Assembly: GCF_021560175.1 (NCBI RefSeq)
Contig: NZ_CP091110.1
Span: forward strand, 4,156,501 to 4,220,500
Length of the DNA: 64,000 bases
Origin: Neobacillus drentensis
GTDB taxonomy: Bacteria; Bacillota; Bacilli; Bacillales; Cytobacillaceae
Reading direction: 5' to 3'
The position numbers and the translations under genes are program-made. Shown here piece after piece: positions 54,447 through 63,983 of the stretch. The notes beneath the pieces are model-generated. The model did not search any database. It was not told the DNA's origin and was given only the letters and a program-made list of their open reading frames with translations. The first letter of the stretch is position 1. Each line of letters starts with the position of its first letter.

Positions 54447-55292
54447 TTAACAGTTAATTGTCCGAACCTGCTCCCAATAGGTTTTAAAAGTAAGATTTGC
54501 AGAGATGCCCTGATAGGAATTATCCGCATCCAATGGTAATTCCACTGTAAAAGCGAGCAATTGCGCTTTATCAGGTTCCGCAATAATACCCAAACTGCTT
54601 ACATCTGCAGTATTAAGTAAATCAGATAAATTAGCTCCATAAAGGTCAGTTACTTTAACAAGTTCATCGGTAACTGTGGAACCAGTTGTACCGATAATGT
54701 CATTTATGTGCTGGAATAGGATTAGATTTTCAGCTTGTAACAATTGTCTCTTCCAATTCGGATCCTGGGTTGGGTCCGCTCCTGGATTTTCAGCTGACCA
54801 TTGCTTATATCCATCATTAAGGAACTTCATAATTTTATCCATTTGTGTCGCGTTCAGATTAGTTAGTTTTCCATTTAAACCTACTGAGTTAAACCACTTC
54901 ACCTGCCAAATAATCACCTTTGCCTCTTGAGTAAATTTAAGATTTTCTTCTATATTGCTCCCTTCTCCATTGGTAATTGAGACAGTCTTAAGCTTTGCTC
55001 TTAGATTCCCCTCATTCTTTAGAAAAAGCCCGCGGGTTTGCTTATCTCCTGGAGCCCAAGCTCCTGTAGGATTGATACCTGGTGCGTCCGTAGTCATATT
55101 CGTGTAAAACATGGGGCCTGTCGTTGGAACATCATCTCGGTTGGATGTTATTTTTAATGTGCCCGCAGTAAATTGGTTATTAGAATTCGATGAAGTGCTT
55201 GAAAATAAGGCAAATGAGGCACCGCCAACGGTTAAACCTAGACCTAATAAACCGGATAATGAGTAAGCCATGAGTTTTCTATTTTTGTTCAT
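54447..55292 (-). CDS. TasA/CalY-like fibre protein with a long insertion
   Basis: 281 residues. The SipW-type signal (SLSGLLGLGLTVGGASFALFSSTSSN) and NQFTAGTLKI start mark the TasA/camelysin (M73) family, whose members form biofilm amyloid fibres. A helical insert (about 125-225) with WQVKWFNSVGL and a Pro/Asn-rich stretch is longer than in CalY. It ends with a cysteine. It lies 67 bases after calY and 68 bases before the oxidase gene. Confidence 0.8.
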   Translation of the reverse strand: MNKNRKLMAYSLSGLLGLGLTVGGASFALFSSTSSNSNNQFTAGTLKITSNRDDVPTTGPMFYTNMTTDAPGINPTGAWAPGDKQTRGLFLKNEGNLRAKLKTVSITNGEGSNIEENLKFTQEAKVIIWQVKWFNSVGLNGKLTNLNATQMDKIMKFLNDGYKQWSAENPGADPTQDPNWKRQLLQAENLILFQHINDIIGTTGSTVTDELVKVTDLYGANLSDLLNTADVSSLGIIAEPDKAQLLAFTVELPLDADNSYQGISANLTFKTYWEQVRTINC

Positions 55293-55359
55293 TTTATTGA
55301 TCCTCTCCTGTTAAAAAGTTCAAAATGTCAGAAAACCATTAACACTCCAAAGTGGTTTG

Positions 55360-55908
55360 TCACTGCCAACTGACAGGACCAATTTGATTATTGTCAGAAT
55401 CGTATTCTGTATTATTTCTAGCTTGAACCGCTTTAACACGCAACGTTACATTCCCTGTTTTTCCTTGGTATTCATTTCCTGCCGATGCAGGGAATTCAAA
55501 ATCAACGTTAAATGAATGACTCTTACCTGCAGGGATAAGGATAGCTGCTGAATCAAAAGTAAATTGAACGCCCTTATCCCCTTCAAATAAGTCGCCAATA
55601 CCGTTGTTTGCAATATGATCTGCATTAGTTATTAAGGAGTCTATTTTTACCCAAGCATCCAAATTTCCGGTGTTTTTAATTGTTAATACTTTCGTATCAT
55701 GATCTCCAGGTGCGAGGTTCCCAATATTTACATTATCTTTAAATACAGCACCACCCGTCACATCATTGATACTTAGTGTTCCTGCTGTAAAGGTATTACT
55801 TGTGTTTTCTGTTGTAGAGCTAAACAGTGCAAATGTTCCTCCACCTATTAATGCTGCACCAAGTGCTGTGGTCAAAATTGCTCCTCCGATTTTCTGTCTA
55901 ATGCTCAC
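55360..55908 (-). CDS. CalY/TasA-family matrix protein
   Basis: 182 residues of typical family length. The signal region ends GGGTFALFSSTTENT, then NTFTAGTLSI, NLAPGD and VKIDSL, all M73/TasA features. SipW would cleave it and the product would assemble in the extracellular matrix. It is the second gene of the operon. Confidence 0.88.
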   Translation of the reverse strand: MSIRQKIGGAILTTALGAALIGGGTFALFSSTTENTSNTFTAGTLSINDVTGGAVFKDNVNIGNLAPGDHDTKVLTIKNTGNLDAWVKIDSLITNADHIANNGIGDLFEGDKGVQFTFDSAAILIPAGKSHSFNVDFEFPASAGNEYQGKTGNVTLRVKAVQARNNTEYDSDNNQIGPVSWQ

Positions 55909-56001
55909 TTAAATTCCTCCTTATCCCCTGGTCGCTAACCATTTTTTAATTTATATTGAACTTCTTTAGTTCTTAAAGAAGCATCAACCATCGGCATGTC
56001 T

Positions 56002-56589
56002 TTAACTTGCTGGTGTTTCTATTTTCGTATCCATCCTCTTAATACTTTTCCAGATGGAGAAGAATGACCAAATGATCATAATGACACCAGGAACAATCAG
56101 CATCAGAACAGCTCCCAGCTTTGATTTAACAAAAGATAATAGATATCCGATAAAAGGTACCGTGAAATGATCGTATCGTGCGACAATATTTTCTGTTTGA
56201 ACCGGAAGTGAATCTCTTCCATCGTTGTTATCTCCTTTCGTTATATATTGGAGACGGTCACCTGCTTTTTGGATTTCAATAATTCGGTGGGTAATCAATA
56301 AATTAGGAGCATCTGCCGCTTTAAATGTAATGATGTCACCCTTCTTTAATTCTTTAGTATTTAAAACAGGAGTAACTGAAATAATAGAACCAGTTTTGAT
56401 ATCCGGCTCCATTGATCCAGATAAGACGGTTAACATCTCATGACCCAAAAATATCGGTTTTCCCCCCGTAAGTTTGGAGGAAATTGATGTAATAACCATA
56501 AAAATCAATATTCCATAGATTAAAAAAGAAACCATTTTACCAAGCCATTTTTTTGTTTTTCCCAATTCAAACACCTTCTTTATTTTCAT
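56002..56589 (-). CDS. sipW: ER-type signal peptidase I SipW
   Basis: 195 residues with an N-terminal and a C-terminal membrane helix. Catalytic SGSMEPD serine, LITHRI histidine (in place of lysine) and KGDNNDGRD aspartates define the ER-type family. It processes TasA, CalY and TapA-type precursors. The ATG at 56589 lacks a good ribosome site; a TTG at 56565 follows GAAGGTG and may be the true start. Confidence 0.92.
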   Translation of the reverse strand: MKIKKVFELGKTKKWLGKMVSFLIYGILIFMVITSISSKLTGGKPIFLGHEMLTVLSGSMEPDIKTGSIISVTPVLNTKELKKGDIITFKAADAPNLLITHRIIEIQKAGDRLQYITKGDNNDGRDSLPVQTENIVARYDHFTVPFIGYLLSFVKSKLGAVLMLIVPGVIMIIWSFFSIWKSIKRMDTKIETPAS

Positions 56590-56596
56590 CGAAAAC

Positions 56597-56612
56597 GTTC
56601 TTTTTAACGAAC
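56597..56612. promoter_or_regulatory. SinR-like operator just upstream of sipW
   Basis: A 16-base inverted repeat, GTTC-TTTTTAAC-GAAC. One arm is GTTCTTT, which fits the SinR consensus GTTCTYT exactly; the other (GTTCGTT on the minus strand) has one mismatch. SinR represses matrix operons in B. subtilis. Confidence 0.45.
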
Positions 56613-56922
56613 TTTATAATCATAGTATATTTGAATTGCAGACTCTTATAAAATCCCAAAAATAGGCATTTTCTCCTGATTAAGAGCAAATTGCTGAGTT
56701 ATTTCAACATTATCTCTTGTTATCTCAAGATTACTTTTTTTATTTCAAAAAATTATATTTTTTTAAAACCAAACTATAAAAAATACATTTAAACCAGCAT
56801 TTTCCCATAATTTAAATAAAAAAATAATGAGTTTAGAAAAATGATTATTTACATTTATAAACATAAATTAGTTTACTAATATAACAAACGTAATAATATT
56901 GTTTATATTTTTAAAAAATAGA
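56613..56922. other. AT-rich intergenic region upstream of sipW, no gene
   Basis: About 310 bases with no convincing ORF. A TATACT element (56624-56629, minus strand) may be the -10 of the sipW promoter. Several A/T tracts could bind AbrB-like or nucleoid proteins. Nothing else was recognised. Confidence 0.4.
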
Positions 56923-56962
56923 ACCAAAAGAAGACCGGGCAACAGCCCGGTCTTCTTTTGGT
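56923..56962. terminator. Strong bidirectional-looking terminator after tatC
   Basis: ACCAAAAGAAGACCGGGC and GCCCGGTCTTCTTTTGGT are perfect inverted repeats around AACA. It ends the tatAC transcript before the sipW operon. Confidence 0.9.
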
Positions 56963-57006
56963 TAACAACTAGAGGCAAATTAGCCTCCATGTCTTTTTCC
57001 TAACTA

Positions 57007-57759
57007 TTATGCTTTTACAACTTCTTCTTTTTCTTCCTCATGGTCTTCATTTTGCAGTTGTTTTAATTTTTTTCGATAAACGAATTTTGATAAATTAATG
57101 CTCACCTCATAAAGAAGTAACAAGGGTATAGTTACGACAAAATCAGACATAAAATCCGGAGGTGTAATAACAACTGCAATAATAATTAAAACAAAATAGG
57201 CATACTTACGGATTTTTGCTAACACAAAGGGATTAATAATTCCTAGAGAGGTTAAAAACATAACTACAACTGGTAATTCAAACAAAACTCCAAATGGAAG
57301 TGTCATATTTAAGATAAAGCTAAAATACCTCTCAGCAGTAAAGTTTGTAACAAACATATCTTGACCAATGTTCACCAAAAAGTTGAGCACCATTGGGAAA
57401 ATAACAAAATACCCAAATGAAAGCCCCAAAACAAATAATATAAACAGTGCTGGAACATAAGTAACGGTTATTTTTCGTTCATTTGGTCTAAGTGCCGGCC
57501 TAACAAACAACCAAATTTGTAGGGCTAAAACTGGAATCGTACCAGCTACAGCTACAACACCGGCGAGCATGAAATAAATCCACATAATATCACTTGGTCC
57601 AAGTACGAGAAGTTTCGTACTTCCCACAAACCATTTATAAATATCGTCAACATAGATAAAGCCAACAATAAAAAAGACGATAAATGCCAAAGCCGATATG
57701 ATTATTCGTTTGCGAAGTTCCTCTAAATGATCAACCAAATTTAATTCTTTATCTTCCAT
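57007..57759 (-). CDS. tatC: Sec-independent protein translocase TatC
   Basis: 250 residues with six membrane helices and the TatC signature HLEELRKRI at residue 10. TatC recognises twin-arginine signals of folded proteins. It follows tatA by 152 bases. The Tat-type signal on DmsA in this window is a plausible client. Confidence 0.93.
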   Translation of the reverse strand: MEDKELNLVDHLEELRKRIIISALAFIVFFIVGFIYVDDIYKWFVGSTKLLVLGPSDIMWIYFMLAGVVAVAGTIPVLALQIWLFVRPALRPNERKITVTYVPALFILFVLGLSFGYFVIFPMVLNFLVNIGQDMFVTNFTAERYFSFILNMTLPFGVLFELPVVVMFLTSLGIINPFVLAKIRKYAYFVLIIIAVVITPPDFMSDFVVTIPLLLLYEVSINLSKFVYRKKLKQLQNEDHEEEKEEVVKA

Positions 57760-57884
57760 GTACTTCCCCTGCCAATTTCAAAGGTTAAAATGTCATGCGT
57801 TAAATCTCCAGACAGTAAATAATAATTTCACTTAAAAGATTAACACGTTTTCACGCATCCATATAGGATTAAATTTCGAGAAGA

Positions 57885-57913
57885 AAAAGGTGCAAGATAG
57901 AATCTTACACCTT
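57885..57913 (-). terminator. Possible attenuating terminator after tatA
   Basis: AAGGTGTAAGAT and ATCTTGCACCTT form a stem followed by TTTTC on the minus strand. It may lower tatC expression relative to tatA. Confidence 0.7.
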
Positions 57914-58106
57914 ATTTAGTCAAATTTTTCTTTTCTTCGTTAAGATCTTCCATTACATCATCAGTTAGTTCACGAGTAGATTTTTTAAATTCCTTTAATG
58001 TTTGTCCAAAGGCTTTACCGATTTCAGGGAGTTTCTTTGGTCCAAAAATAATTAATGCGAGCGTTAAAATCAAAATTAATCCGGGTACTCCGATATTAGA
58101 AAACAT
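57912..58106 (-). CDS. tatA: Twin-arginine translocase subunit TatA
   Basis: 64 residues: one membrane helix (about 4-20), then [14 protein letters not shown], the conserved hinge and amphipathic helix, and a charged tail. It forms the translocation pore with TatC. Confidence 0.93.
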   Translation of the reverse strand: MFSNIGVPGLILILTLALIIFGPKKLPEIGKAFGQTLKEFKKSTRELTDDVMEDLNEEKKNLTK

Positions 58107-58336
58107 GGATTTACATCCCCTTCAAATGATGTTTTATATTTCTACTATGATTATAGTATTGAAATATACTTTTGAGGTAATTATCTTCAATAATTCATAG
58201 TTATTTCACAAAATCCGATTAAAATTCGATTAAAGTGACATTTACCGTTCACAAATTAATTGTAAATCACTATAGACAATTTAACAATTACAATCGGTTA
58301 AGTCAATCTTCAAACTGTTAATGCTTTTTATTATTC

Positions 58337-58825
58337 CTAAATTTTTCTATCATATATTCTAAATTCATAATCGTAAGGATTCTCTTCATTTTTAATCCCT
58401 TTTTCAACCGATGTAAGGACCCAATCCTCTTGATTGAATGAAGGAAAAAAGGTATCTCCTGCAAAGGTTTCGTCAATATAGGTAATGTATAGTCTATTTG
58501 CAAATGATAACGTCTCTCGAAAAATTTCAGCTCCGCCAATGACAAAAATTTCGTTGTTTTGCTTTTGGCTATACGCCACAAACTCATCAATGGAGGAAAA
58601 AACGGTACAGCCTTCACATTGATAATGAGGCTGCCTGGTTATGATGATATTTTCCCTGCCTGGCAGGACGCGGCCAATCGATTCATGTGTTTTTCTCCCC
58701 ATAGCAATCGGATGTCCCATTGTGGTTCTCTTAAAAAACTTTAAATCTTCCGGTAAATGCCAAGGGAGTTGATTATCTTTACCAATGGCATTTTTTTGAT
58801 CCAGAGCGACAATAAATGAAATCAT
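58337..58825 (-). CDS. dfrA: Dihydrofolate reductase
   Basis: 162 residues with the folate-site [15 protein letters not shown] and NADPH-site GRKTHESIG motifs. It reduces dihydrofolate to tetrahydrofolate. Its start overlaps the thyA stop by 4 bases, so the two enzymes of the thymidylate cycle are coupled. Confidence 0.96.
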   Translation of the reverse strand: MISFIVALDQKNAIGKDNQLPWHLPEDLKFFKRTTMGHPIAMGRKTHESIGRVLPGRENIIITRQPHYQCEGCTVFSSIDEFVAYSQKQNNEIFVIGGAEIFRETLSFANRLYITYIDETFAGDTFFPSFNQEDWVLTSVEKGIKNEENPYDYEFRIYDRKI

Positions 58826-59616
58826 ACACTGACCGCTCCTTTAATATGCGGATGCGGGTCGTAACCCTCTAAAGTAAAGTCTTCAAATTCAAAAGAATAG
58901 ATGTCCTTTACATTTGGATTAATCTTAAGAATAGGTAATGGACGGGGCTCTCTTTCCATTTGCAGTTTCACCTGCTCCAGATGGTTTTGATAGATATGGA
59001 CATCTCCAAATGTATGAATAAATTCTCCTGGCTTTAAGTCACAGACCTGCGCAACCATTAGCGTTAATAGTGCATAAGAAGCAATATTAAACGGTACACC
59101 AAGGAATACATCTGCTGAACGCTGGTATAACTGACAGGAGAGCTTTCCATCTGCCACGTAGAATTGGAACATACAATGACAAGGCGGCAGAGCCATATTA
59201 TCAATTTCAGCTACATTCCAAGCATTGACAAGCAATCTTCGTGAATTTGGATTGGTTTTAATTTGCTCGATTAATTCACTGATTTGGTCAACGGTTCTCC
59301 CATCAGCCCCTGTCCAAGAGCGCCATTGATGACCATAGACGGGCCCTAACTCACCATTTTCATCAGCCCACTCATTCCAGATCCGCACCCCGTTCTCTTG
59401 CAGGTAGCGCACGTTCGTGTCTCCTTTTAAAAACCATAGCAATTCATAAATAATAGATTTAAGATGAAGTTTTTTTGTCGTTAAGAGCGGGAATCCTTCC
59501 TCTAAGTTAAATCTCATTTGATAGCCAAAAGTACTGATTGTCCCAGTCCCGGTACGGTCGCCTTTTATATGACCATTTTTAAGGACATGCTCGCATAATT
59601 GCAGATATTGTTTCAA
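58822..59616 (-). CDS. thyA: Thymidylate synthase, ThyA type
   Basis: 264 residues, the usual length of the E. coli-type enzyme (called ThyB in B. subtilis). The catalytic cysteine is in [11 protein letters not shown], with [12 protein letters not shown] and the QRSADVFLG stretch. It makes dTMP from dUMP using methylene-tetrahydrofolate, which DfrA regenerates. Confidence 0.96.
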   Translation of the reverse strand: MKQYLQLCEHVLKNGHIKGDRTGTGTISTFGYQMRFNLEEGFPLLTTKKLHLKSIIYELLWFLKGDTNVRYLQENGVRIWNEWADENGELGPVYGHQWRSWTGADGRTVDQISELIEQIKTNPNSRRLLVNAWNVAEIDNMALPPCHCMFQFYVADGKLSCQLYQRSADVFLGVPFNIASYALLTLMVAQVCDLKPGEFIHTFGDVHIYQNHLEQVKLQMEREPRPLPILKINPNVKDIYSFEFEDFTLEGYDPHPHIKGAVSV

Positions 59617-59664
59617 CTAAAGACACTCCCTGTCATTCATATTTCTCCATTGTATCATGATAAA

Positions 59665-59694
59665 AAAAAGCTGCCAATCATGATGGCAGCTCCC
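59665..59694 (-). terminator. Terminator of the yceG-telA-terD operon
   Basis: AGCTGCCATCA and TGATTGGCAGCT form a stem followed by seven T on the minus strand. Confidence 0.88.
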
Positions 59695-59707
59695 AATTGA
59701 ACATAAA

Positions 59708-60286
59708 CTAAACTTCCAAACCGAAATTCCGACAAAGGGCCGCTAAGCCGCCTGCGAAACCACTACCAACTGCATTGAATTTCCAATCTCCATTATGGCG
59801 ATAAAGCTCGCAAAAAACCACGGCTGTCTCAACCGAAAAGTCCTCTCCAAGGTCAAATCTCAGGACCTCACTACCAGTGTCCTCATCCATCAGGCGGACA
59901 AAGGCATTAGCAACCTGACCAAAGTTCTGATTTCTTGCTTCAGCCTCATGGATGGTGACCGTAATCGCAATACGCTGAATATGAGAAGGAACTTTGCTGA
60001 AATCTATTTTGATTTGCTCATCATCGCCCTCCCCTTCACCAGTGCGGTTATCACCTGTATGCTCCACCGCTCCTGAAGGGTGCATCAATTGATTATAAAA
60101 AATAAAATCACTTTCCTGAAGGACTCTACTGTTAGCATCCGTAAGAAATGCAGAGGCATCCAAATCAAAGTCGTTACCACCATGATACCGGTTTGTATCC
60201 CAGCCAAGGCCGACAATAACCTTTGTTAAACCAGGATTTGTTTTTGTCAGGTCAATTCTTTGTCCTTTTGATAAGTTAATACCCAA
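59708..60286 (-). CDS. TerD-family stress protein, copy 2
   Basis: 192 residues from the TTG at 60286 behind GAGGTG; a GTG at 60295 is upstream. TerD domains bind calcium; here acidic clusters [10 protein letters not shown] and DLDASAF are present. Genes of this type protect against tellurite, envelope and other stress. It is the last gene of the operon. Confidence 0.88.
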   Translation of the reverse strand: MGINLSKGQRIDLTKTNPGLTKVIVGLGWDTNRYHGGNDFDLDASAFLTDANSRVLQESDFIFYNQLMHPSGAVEHTGDNRTGEGEGDDEQIKIDFSKVPSHIQRIAITVTIHEAEARNQNFGQVANAFVRLMDEDTGSEVLRFDLGEDFSVETAVVFCELYRHNGDWKFNAVGSGFAGGLAALCRNFGLEV

Positions 60287-60380
60287 ATAAATCACCTCAA
60301 GCCAAGCTTTTCAAATAAAAAGGAATGAATTTTTTTAACATTAATTAGCTGCATTTCATTCGAGTCAATCCTGATTCTTG

Positions 60381-60992
60381 TTAACTATAAGAACGAACAA
60401 CCTCACTTAAGCTTGCGGCATTCGTTCCGCTGCCAATCGCTGCAAACTTCCACTCATTGCCATGGCGATAAATTTCACCTGTGACAAGGCAGGTAAGTCC
60501 ACTATAATTATCTGTTAAATTGTAGTGAAGCAGCTCTTGGTTTGTGGTAGGATTTACAATTCGAATAAACGCATTTTGAATCATTCCAAAGTGCTGTTTT
60601 CTTTTTATACAATCATAAATATTAACAACAAAGACGAGTTTTTGAATGTTTGATGGGACACGGCTTAGATCAATCACAATTTGTTCGTCATCACCGTCAC
60701 CGTCTCCGGTTAAGTTATCCCCCGAGTGCTGGACACTTCCATCATTACTTCTTAAGTTTCCGAAATAAATAACATCTTTATTGTGTTGTAATTTGTCATT
60801 TGCCCCAAGCATAATGACAGACGCATCACAGTCAACATTAGCACCAGCACTGCCGCCTCCGAATAAGCCGCCGAACAACTTGCCACCGCCGCTTTGAACG
60901 GGATCCCAGCCTAAGCCTACTAGGATCTTAGTTAAGCCCGGATTTCCTTTTGTTAAATCAACTCGTTGACCTTTTTGTAAATTAATCGCCAT
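60381..60992 (-). CDS. TerD-family stress protein with Gly/Phe insertion, copy 1
   Basis: 203 residues from the ATG at 60992 behind GGAG. It aligns with copy 2 but has a Gly-rich insert after residue 30 (GGGKLFGGLFGGGS). The calcium-site acidic cluster is GDGDGDDEQI. It is homologous to B. subtilis YceC/YceD/YceE. Confidence 0.88.
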   Translation of the reverse strand: MAINLQKGQRVDLTKGNPGLTKILVGLGWDPVQSGGGKLFGGLFGGGSAGANVDCDASVIMLGANDKLQHNKDVIYFGNLRSNDGSVQHSGDNLTGDGDGDDEQIVIDLSRVPSNIQKLVFVVNIYDCIKRKQHFGMIQNAFIRIVNPTTNQELLHYNLTDNYSGLTCLVTGEIYRHGNEWKFAAIGSGTNAASLSEVVRSYS

Positions 60993-61025
60993 TTCAATCA
61001 CTCCATTAACATATTTGTATAGAAT

Positions 61026-62129
61026 TTAGGATTGTTTCATATTTTTGAAGTTCTCTTGCAGCTGCTCTAAACGTTTCGTCCCTTCTAAACGAAGGCGTTT
61101 ATTCTCCTCTTCAATCGCTCTTGTTTCCTGCATCCCTTTGATGATAATATTCCAGGATTCTTCAATCGTCTCGATTTTAATGCTCGGACCACCAGCAAGT
61201 CTGGCGATATCGGTACTTTGCTGAGAGATATTCTGTGCGTTTCTTAACAGCATCTCATTGGTCCTTCGGTCAAGCTCGCTCATCGAATCGGCTACAAGCT
61301 TTTGCCGTTTTGCGGCCACAGCTTGTATTAAACCATTTTTAAAAATAGGAATCGTCGTCACAAAGGCAGAGTTAATTTTTCCAATAAGCTTGGTATTCCC
61401 TCTTTGCAATAAGCGAATCTGTGGTGCAGTTTGAAGCGACACCATCTTAGCCATTTCAAGATCATAAATTCGCTGCTCTAAGAGTTCGATCGCATTTTTT
61501 AACGAATCTAACTGCATAGAAGCAAGCTGATCCCCTTGGGCAACACGGGCCTCAAGCTGTGGAAGGGTGTTGTTCTTCATCTCCTCAGCCTTTAATTCAC
61601 CGGCAACAATATATTTTTCCAAGGTTAAATAATATTGATAATTTTGTTCATACATTTGTTCTAGCATGTTGGTCGCATCGACCATTTCATGCTGATATTT
61701 AGAGATTTCCACATACACTTTGTCTATTTCTGAACCCATTGTCTGATACTTGCCAAACAGCTTTTCAACCATTTTTTCGCCTTTTTTAAAAAGCTTTCCG
61801 AATAGTCCCCCAGACGTCTTTTGAAAATCTTTGGCATCAAATTTATCCATTATTCGGCCAAGATGTTTTAATAGTTCACCGGAATCTTCTACTTTTGTTG
61901 TCCGCATATTGCTTAAAATTTGATCTGAAAATCGAGATATTTGCACAGCTGGCTCTTTCCCAAATTCTAATATTTGAATTTGGTCACGTTCATCAATCGT
62001 ACGAGCCAAATTTTGAATTTCAGGTTCTTTGCGTAAAGCTAGTTTAATATCTGTTACTTTTGTTTCGGTTAGAACATCATCAGCCGTTGCAGGTGTTAAA
62101 CCGTTTGATGGATTTGGTGATAAATTCAC
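61026..62129 (-). CDS. yceH: Toxic-anion-resistance protein TelA/YceH
   Basis: 367 residues, almost wholly helical with long coiled-coil segments. TelA family features include GLFGKLFKKG and the C-terminal ESWNIIIKGMQETRAIEEENK. It starts with GTG behind GGGGAG, 3 bases after yceG. The mechanism is unknown; genes of this family confer tellurite or antimicrobial tolerance. Confidence 0.88.
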   Translation of the reverse strand: MNLSPNPSNGLTPATADDVLTETKVTDIKLALRKEPEIQNLARTIDERDQIQILEFGKEPAVQISRFSDQILSNMRTTKVEDSGELLKHLGRIMDKFDAKDFQKTSGGLFGKLFKKGEKMVEKLFGKYQTMGSEIDKVYVEISKYQHEMVDATNMLEQMYEQNYQYYLTLEKYIVAGELKAEEMKNNTLPQLEARVAQGDQLASMQLDSLKNAIELLEQRIYDLEMAKMVSLQTAPQIRLLQRGNTKLIGKINSAFVTTIPIFKNGLIQAVAAKRQKLVADSMSELDRRTNEMLLRNAQNISQQSTDIARLAGGPSIKIETIEESWNIIIKGMQETRAIEEENKRLRLEGTKRLEQLQENFKNMKQS

Positions 62130-62132
62130 TGT

Positions 62133-63770
62133 TTAATCTCCCCTTAAATTTTTTAAGATTCCTTGAAAAAGCCCTTTTTTAAAAAGCGATGGTTCCTTAA
62201 ACTCCAAGTCAAACACCACTTCATCTAGCCAGTGCTTATCAAATAATCGTTCATCGACATAGCTTTCGATATCATTATGGCCTGGAGGATTGTACAAAAT
62301 GAGATCAATCCCAAATTGATTTAGAAGCAAGAGAAGCGCTGCATCAGACCTTGATATCATTCCTGTCGTTTCGTTATTGTATATAATTAATTTAGGGACA
62401 GCTTGGGAATAATCAAATCTCTCCATTAACTGAATGATATTCTTGGGCATAAACATCGCCTGTGTAAACAGATATATTTTTACTTCTTCGCTAGATTCCG
62501 CTGTCAGCTGTTTTAAACCTGGTGTTTCACAGATTTTTCTAATGGCATAGGCGATCCCTTTTTGCAGACCTGAAGCTAAGAACGAATAGGGCCAATAATG
62601 TGATTGCATCACCTTGTCCGCACTCAGCAAACCATCTTTATCAAGAGCATTTCGATAGTGGTAGCGAAAATCACTAGTACTTGGAACCGTAAAAGGCAGC
62701 CTTTTAATCAGCATACTATGTTCTAATTGACTAAGAGCTTGAAGTCGATCCCAATATTCTTTACGGTTTTTACTGACCCCTTGAACTTTAGCAAATATCG
62801 AGGGGATCTTCACTTCACCGTTCCTTACCTCAAAGTCCGGTCGAATCATCGCTATTTCTTTCGCAAGGATAAACAGCTCGTCATATGTCGTTTTTAACGT
62901 AATAGAAGAAGGAGTGTAATCCCGTAACTGCCAGGGCTTATAAAGACCGGATCCCTCTTGATTGAGAATAGACTCAATCTCTTTAGATGCACGGTAAGCC
63001 ACGGTTGTTTTCCTGCTGCGCCTTTCCTTAGGAAAAGGCTCTGCTGGCTGTTGATTAGGAAAATGATAGGTGAAAATTTCTTCCGTGATAAGACCTGATA
63101 ATATATCGTGGCCTTCCGGATGAAAGATAACGAGGTCACAGCCAAGCTTGATTAAATAATATAAAAAATATTGATGACTCTTTTTATAATCCCCATACCA
63201 CAAGAATTTGGGCATTGCCCTTTGCGGGTCAGCCTGCTCTAACAAAGGTTGTAAATGGTTCAACGACCATTTCACAAGGTCGACGAGAACCCTCCTGAGT
63301 TCATGATTCTTTAACCCATTTGTTTCACGGTTTGCAAATAATTCAAGGGTGACAATCATTGCTTCTCTTAGTTTTCGGTGAATAACCGGCACGTTTGATT
63401 TTAACAAAAGCTGTTCACCATCCAGAAAGGCAGTGAAACGGTTAATAGAAAGCTTTTGTTCATTATTAATATTAATGACCCTTTGAATGGCTTGAAAGTG
63501 AGTATTATCTATGGTTTTATCCAGCGAGTCCTCACTTAATAGTCCAAGGTTCCATGTATGATCATGAACATAATCATACAGCTGGTTATAATATTCATCC
63601 GTGTCTATGGGTAAACCCAAAAACTTTCCAATTACTTGTCCAATTTGTATCGTTCCATTTTCCATTGAATAATTCGGCCGTTCTGGCAGTGTTTTCTTCA
63701 GCATGCCCTGCCAATTTTCAAATGAAAGGGATACAGTCTGGACGTTTAACTGATTTAATGTTGGATACAT
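62133..63770 (-). CDS. yceG: YceG-like protein of the TelA/TerD operon
   Basis: 545 residues, soluble. Two related halves seem present, each with a ten-residue-like hydrophobic strand and a D/HPxGHD motif (IFHPEGHDIL near 220, LYNPPGHNDIE near 490). I recall this as the YceG-like family tied to TelA, distinct from the mltG protein also called YceG. It is the first gene of the operon, behind an ECF-type promoter. Confidence 0.82.
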   Translation of the reverse strand: MYPTLNQLNVQTVSLSFENWQGMLKKTLPERPNYSMENGTIQIGQVIGKFLGLPIDTDEYYNQLYDYVHDHTWNLGLLSEDSLDKTIDNTHFQAIQRVININNEQKLSINRFTAFLDGEQLLLKSNVPVIHRKLREAMIVTLELFANRETNGLKNHELRRVLVDLVKWSLNHLQPLLEQADPQRAMPKFLWYGDYKKSHQYFLYYLIKLGCDLVIFHPEGHDILSGLITEEIFTYHFPNQQPAEPFPKERRSRKTTVAYRASKEIESILNQEGSGLYKPWQLRDYTPSSITLKTTYDELFILAKEIAMIRPDFEVRNGEVKIPSIFAKVQGVSKNRKEYWDRLQALSQLEHSMLIKRLPFTVPSTSDFRYHYRNALDKDGLLSADKVMQSHYWPYSFLASGLQKGIAYAIRKICETPGLKQLTAESSEEVKIYLFTQAMFMPKNIIQLMERFDYSQAVPKLIIYNNETTGMISRSDAALLLLLNQFGIDLILYNPPGHNDIESYVDERLFDKHWLDEVVFDLEFKEPSLFKKGLFQGILKNLRGD

Positions 63771-63873
63771 TCATAATCCCTTCCCTCTAGAAGCGAAGCT
63801 GGTGTTGTCGTTTAGAAAATTATGTAAGGTTTCCATTTCATCATATCACAGTTATTTCATTGGTTCATTTGTT

Positions 63874-63901
63874 TATACGAAAGAGAGCTAAATTTGTTTC
63901 A
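63874..63901 (-). promoter_or_regulatory. ECF-sigma promoter (SigW/SigM/SigX type) of the yceG operon
   Basis: TGAAAC (63896-63901) and CGTATA (63874-63879) on the minus strand are 16 bases apart, a full match to the TGAAAC-N16-CGTA consensus. It predicts induction by envelope stress. Confidence 0.85.
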
Positions 63902-63983
63902 TTTTCAGCTCTAATCCTCCTTTTTCACGTTTTCACATGTCCCTACATATTAATGGAGTACTCATACTAAGTAGGTGACTCAA

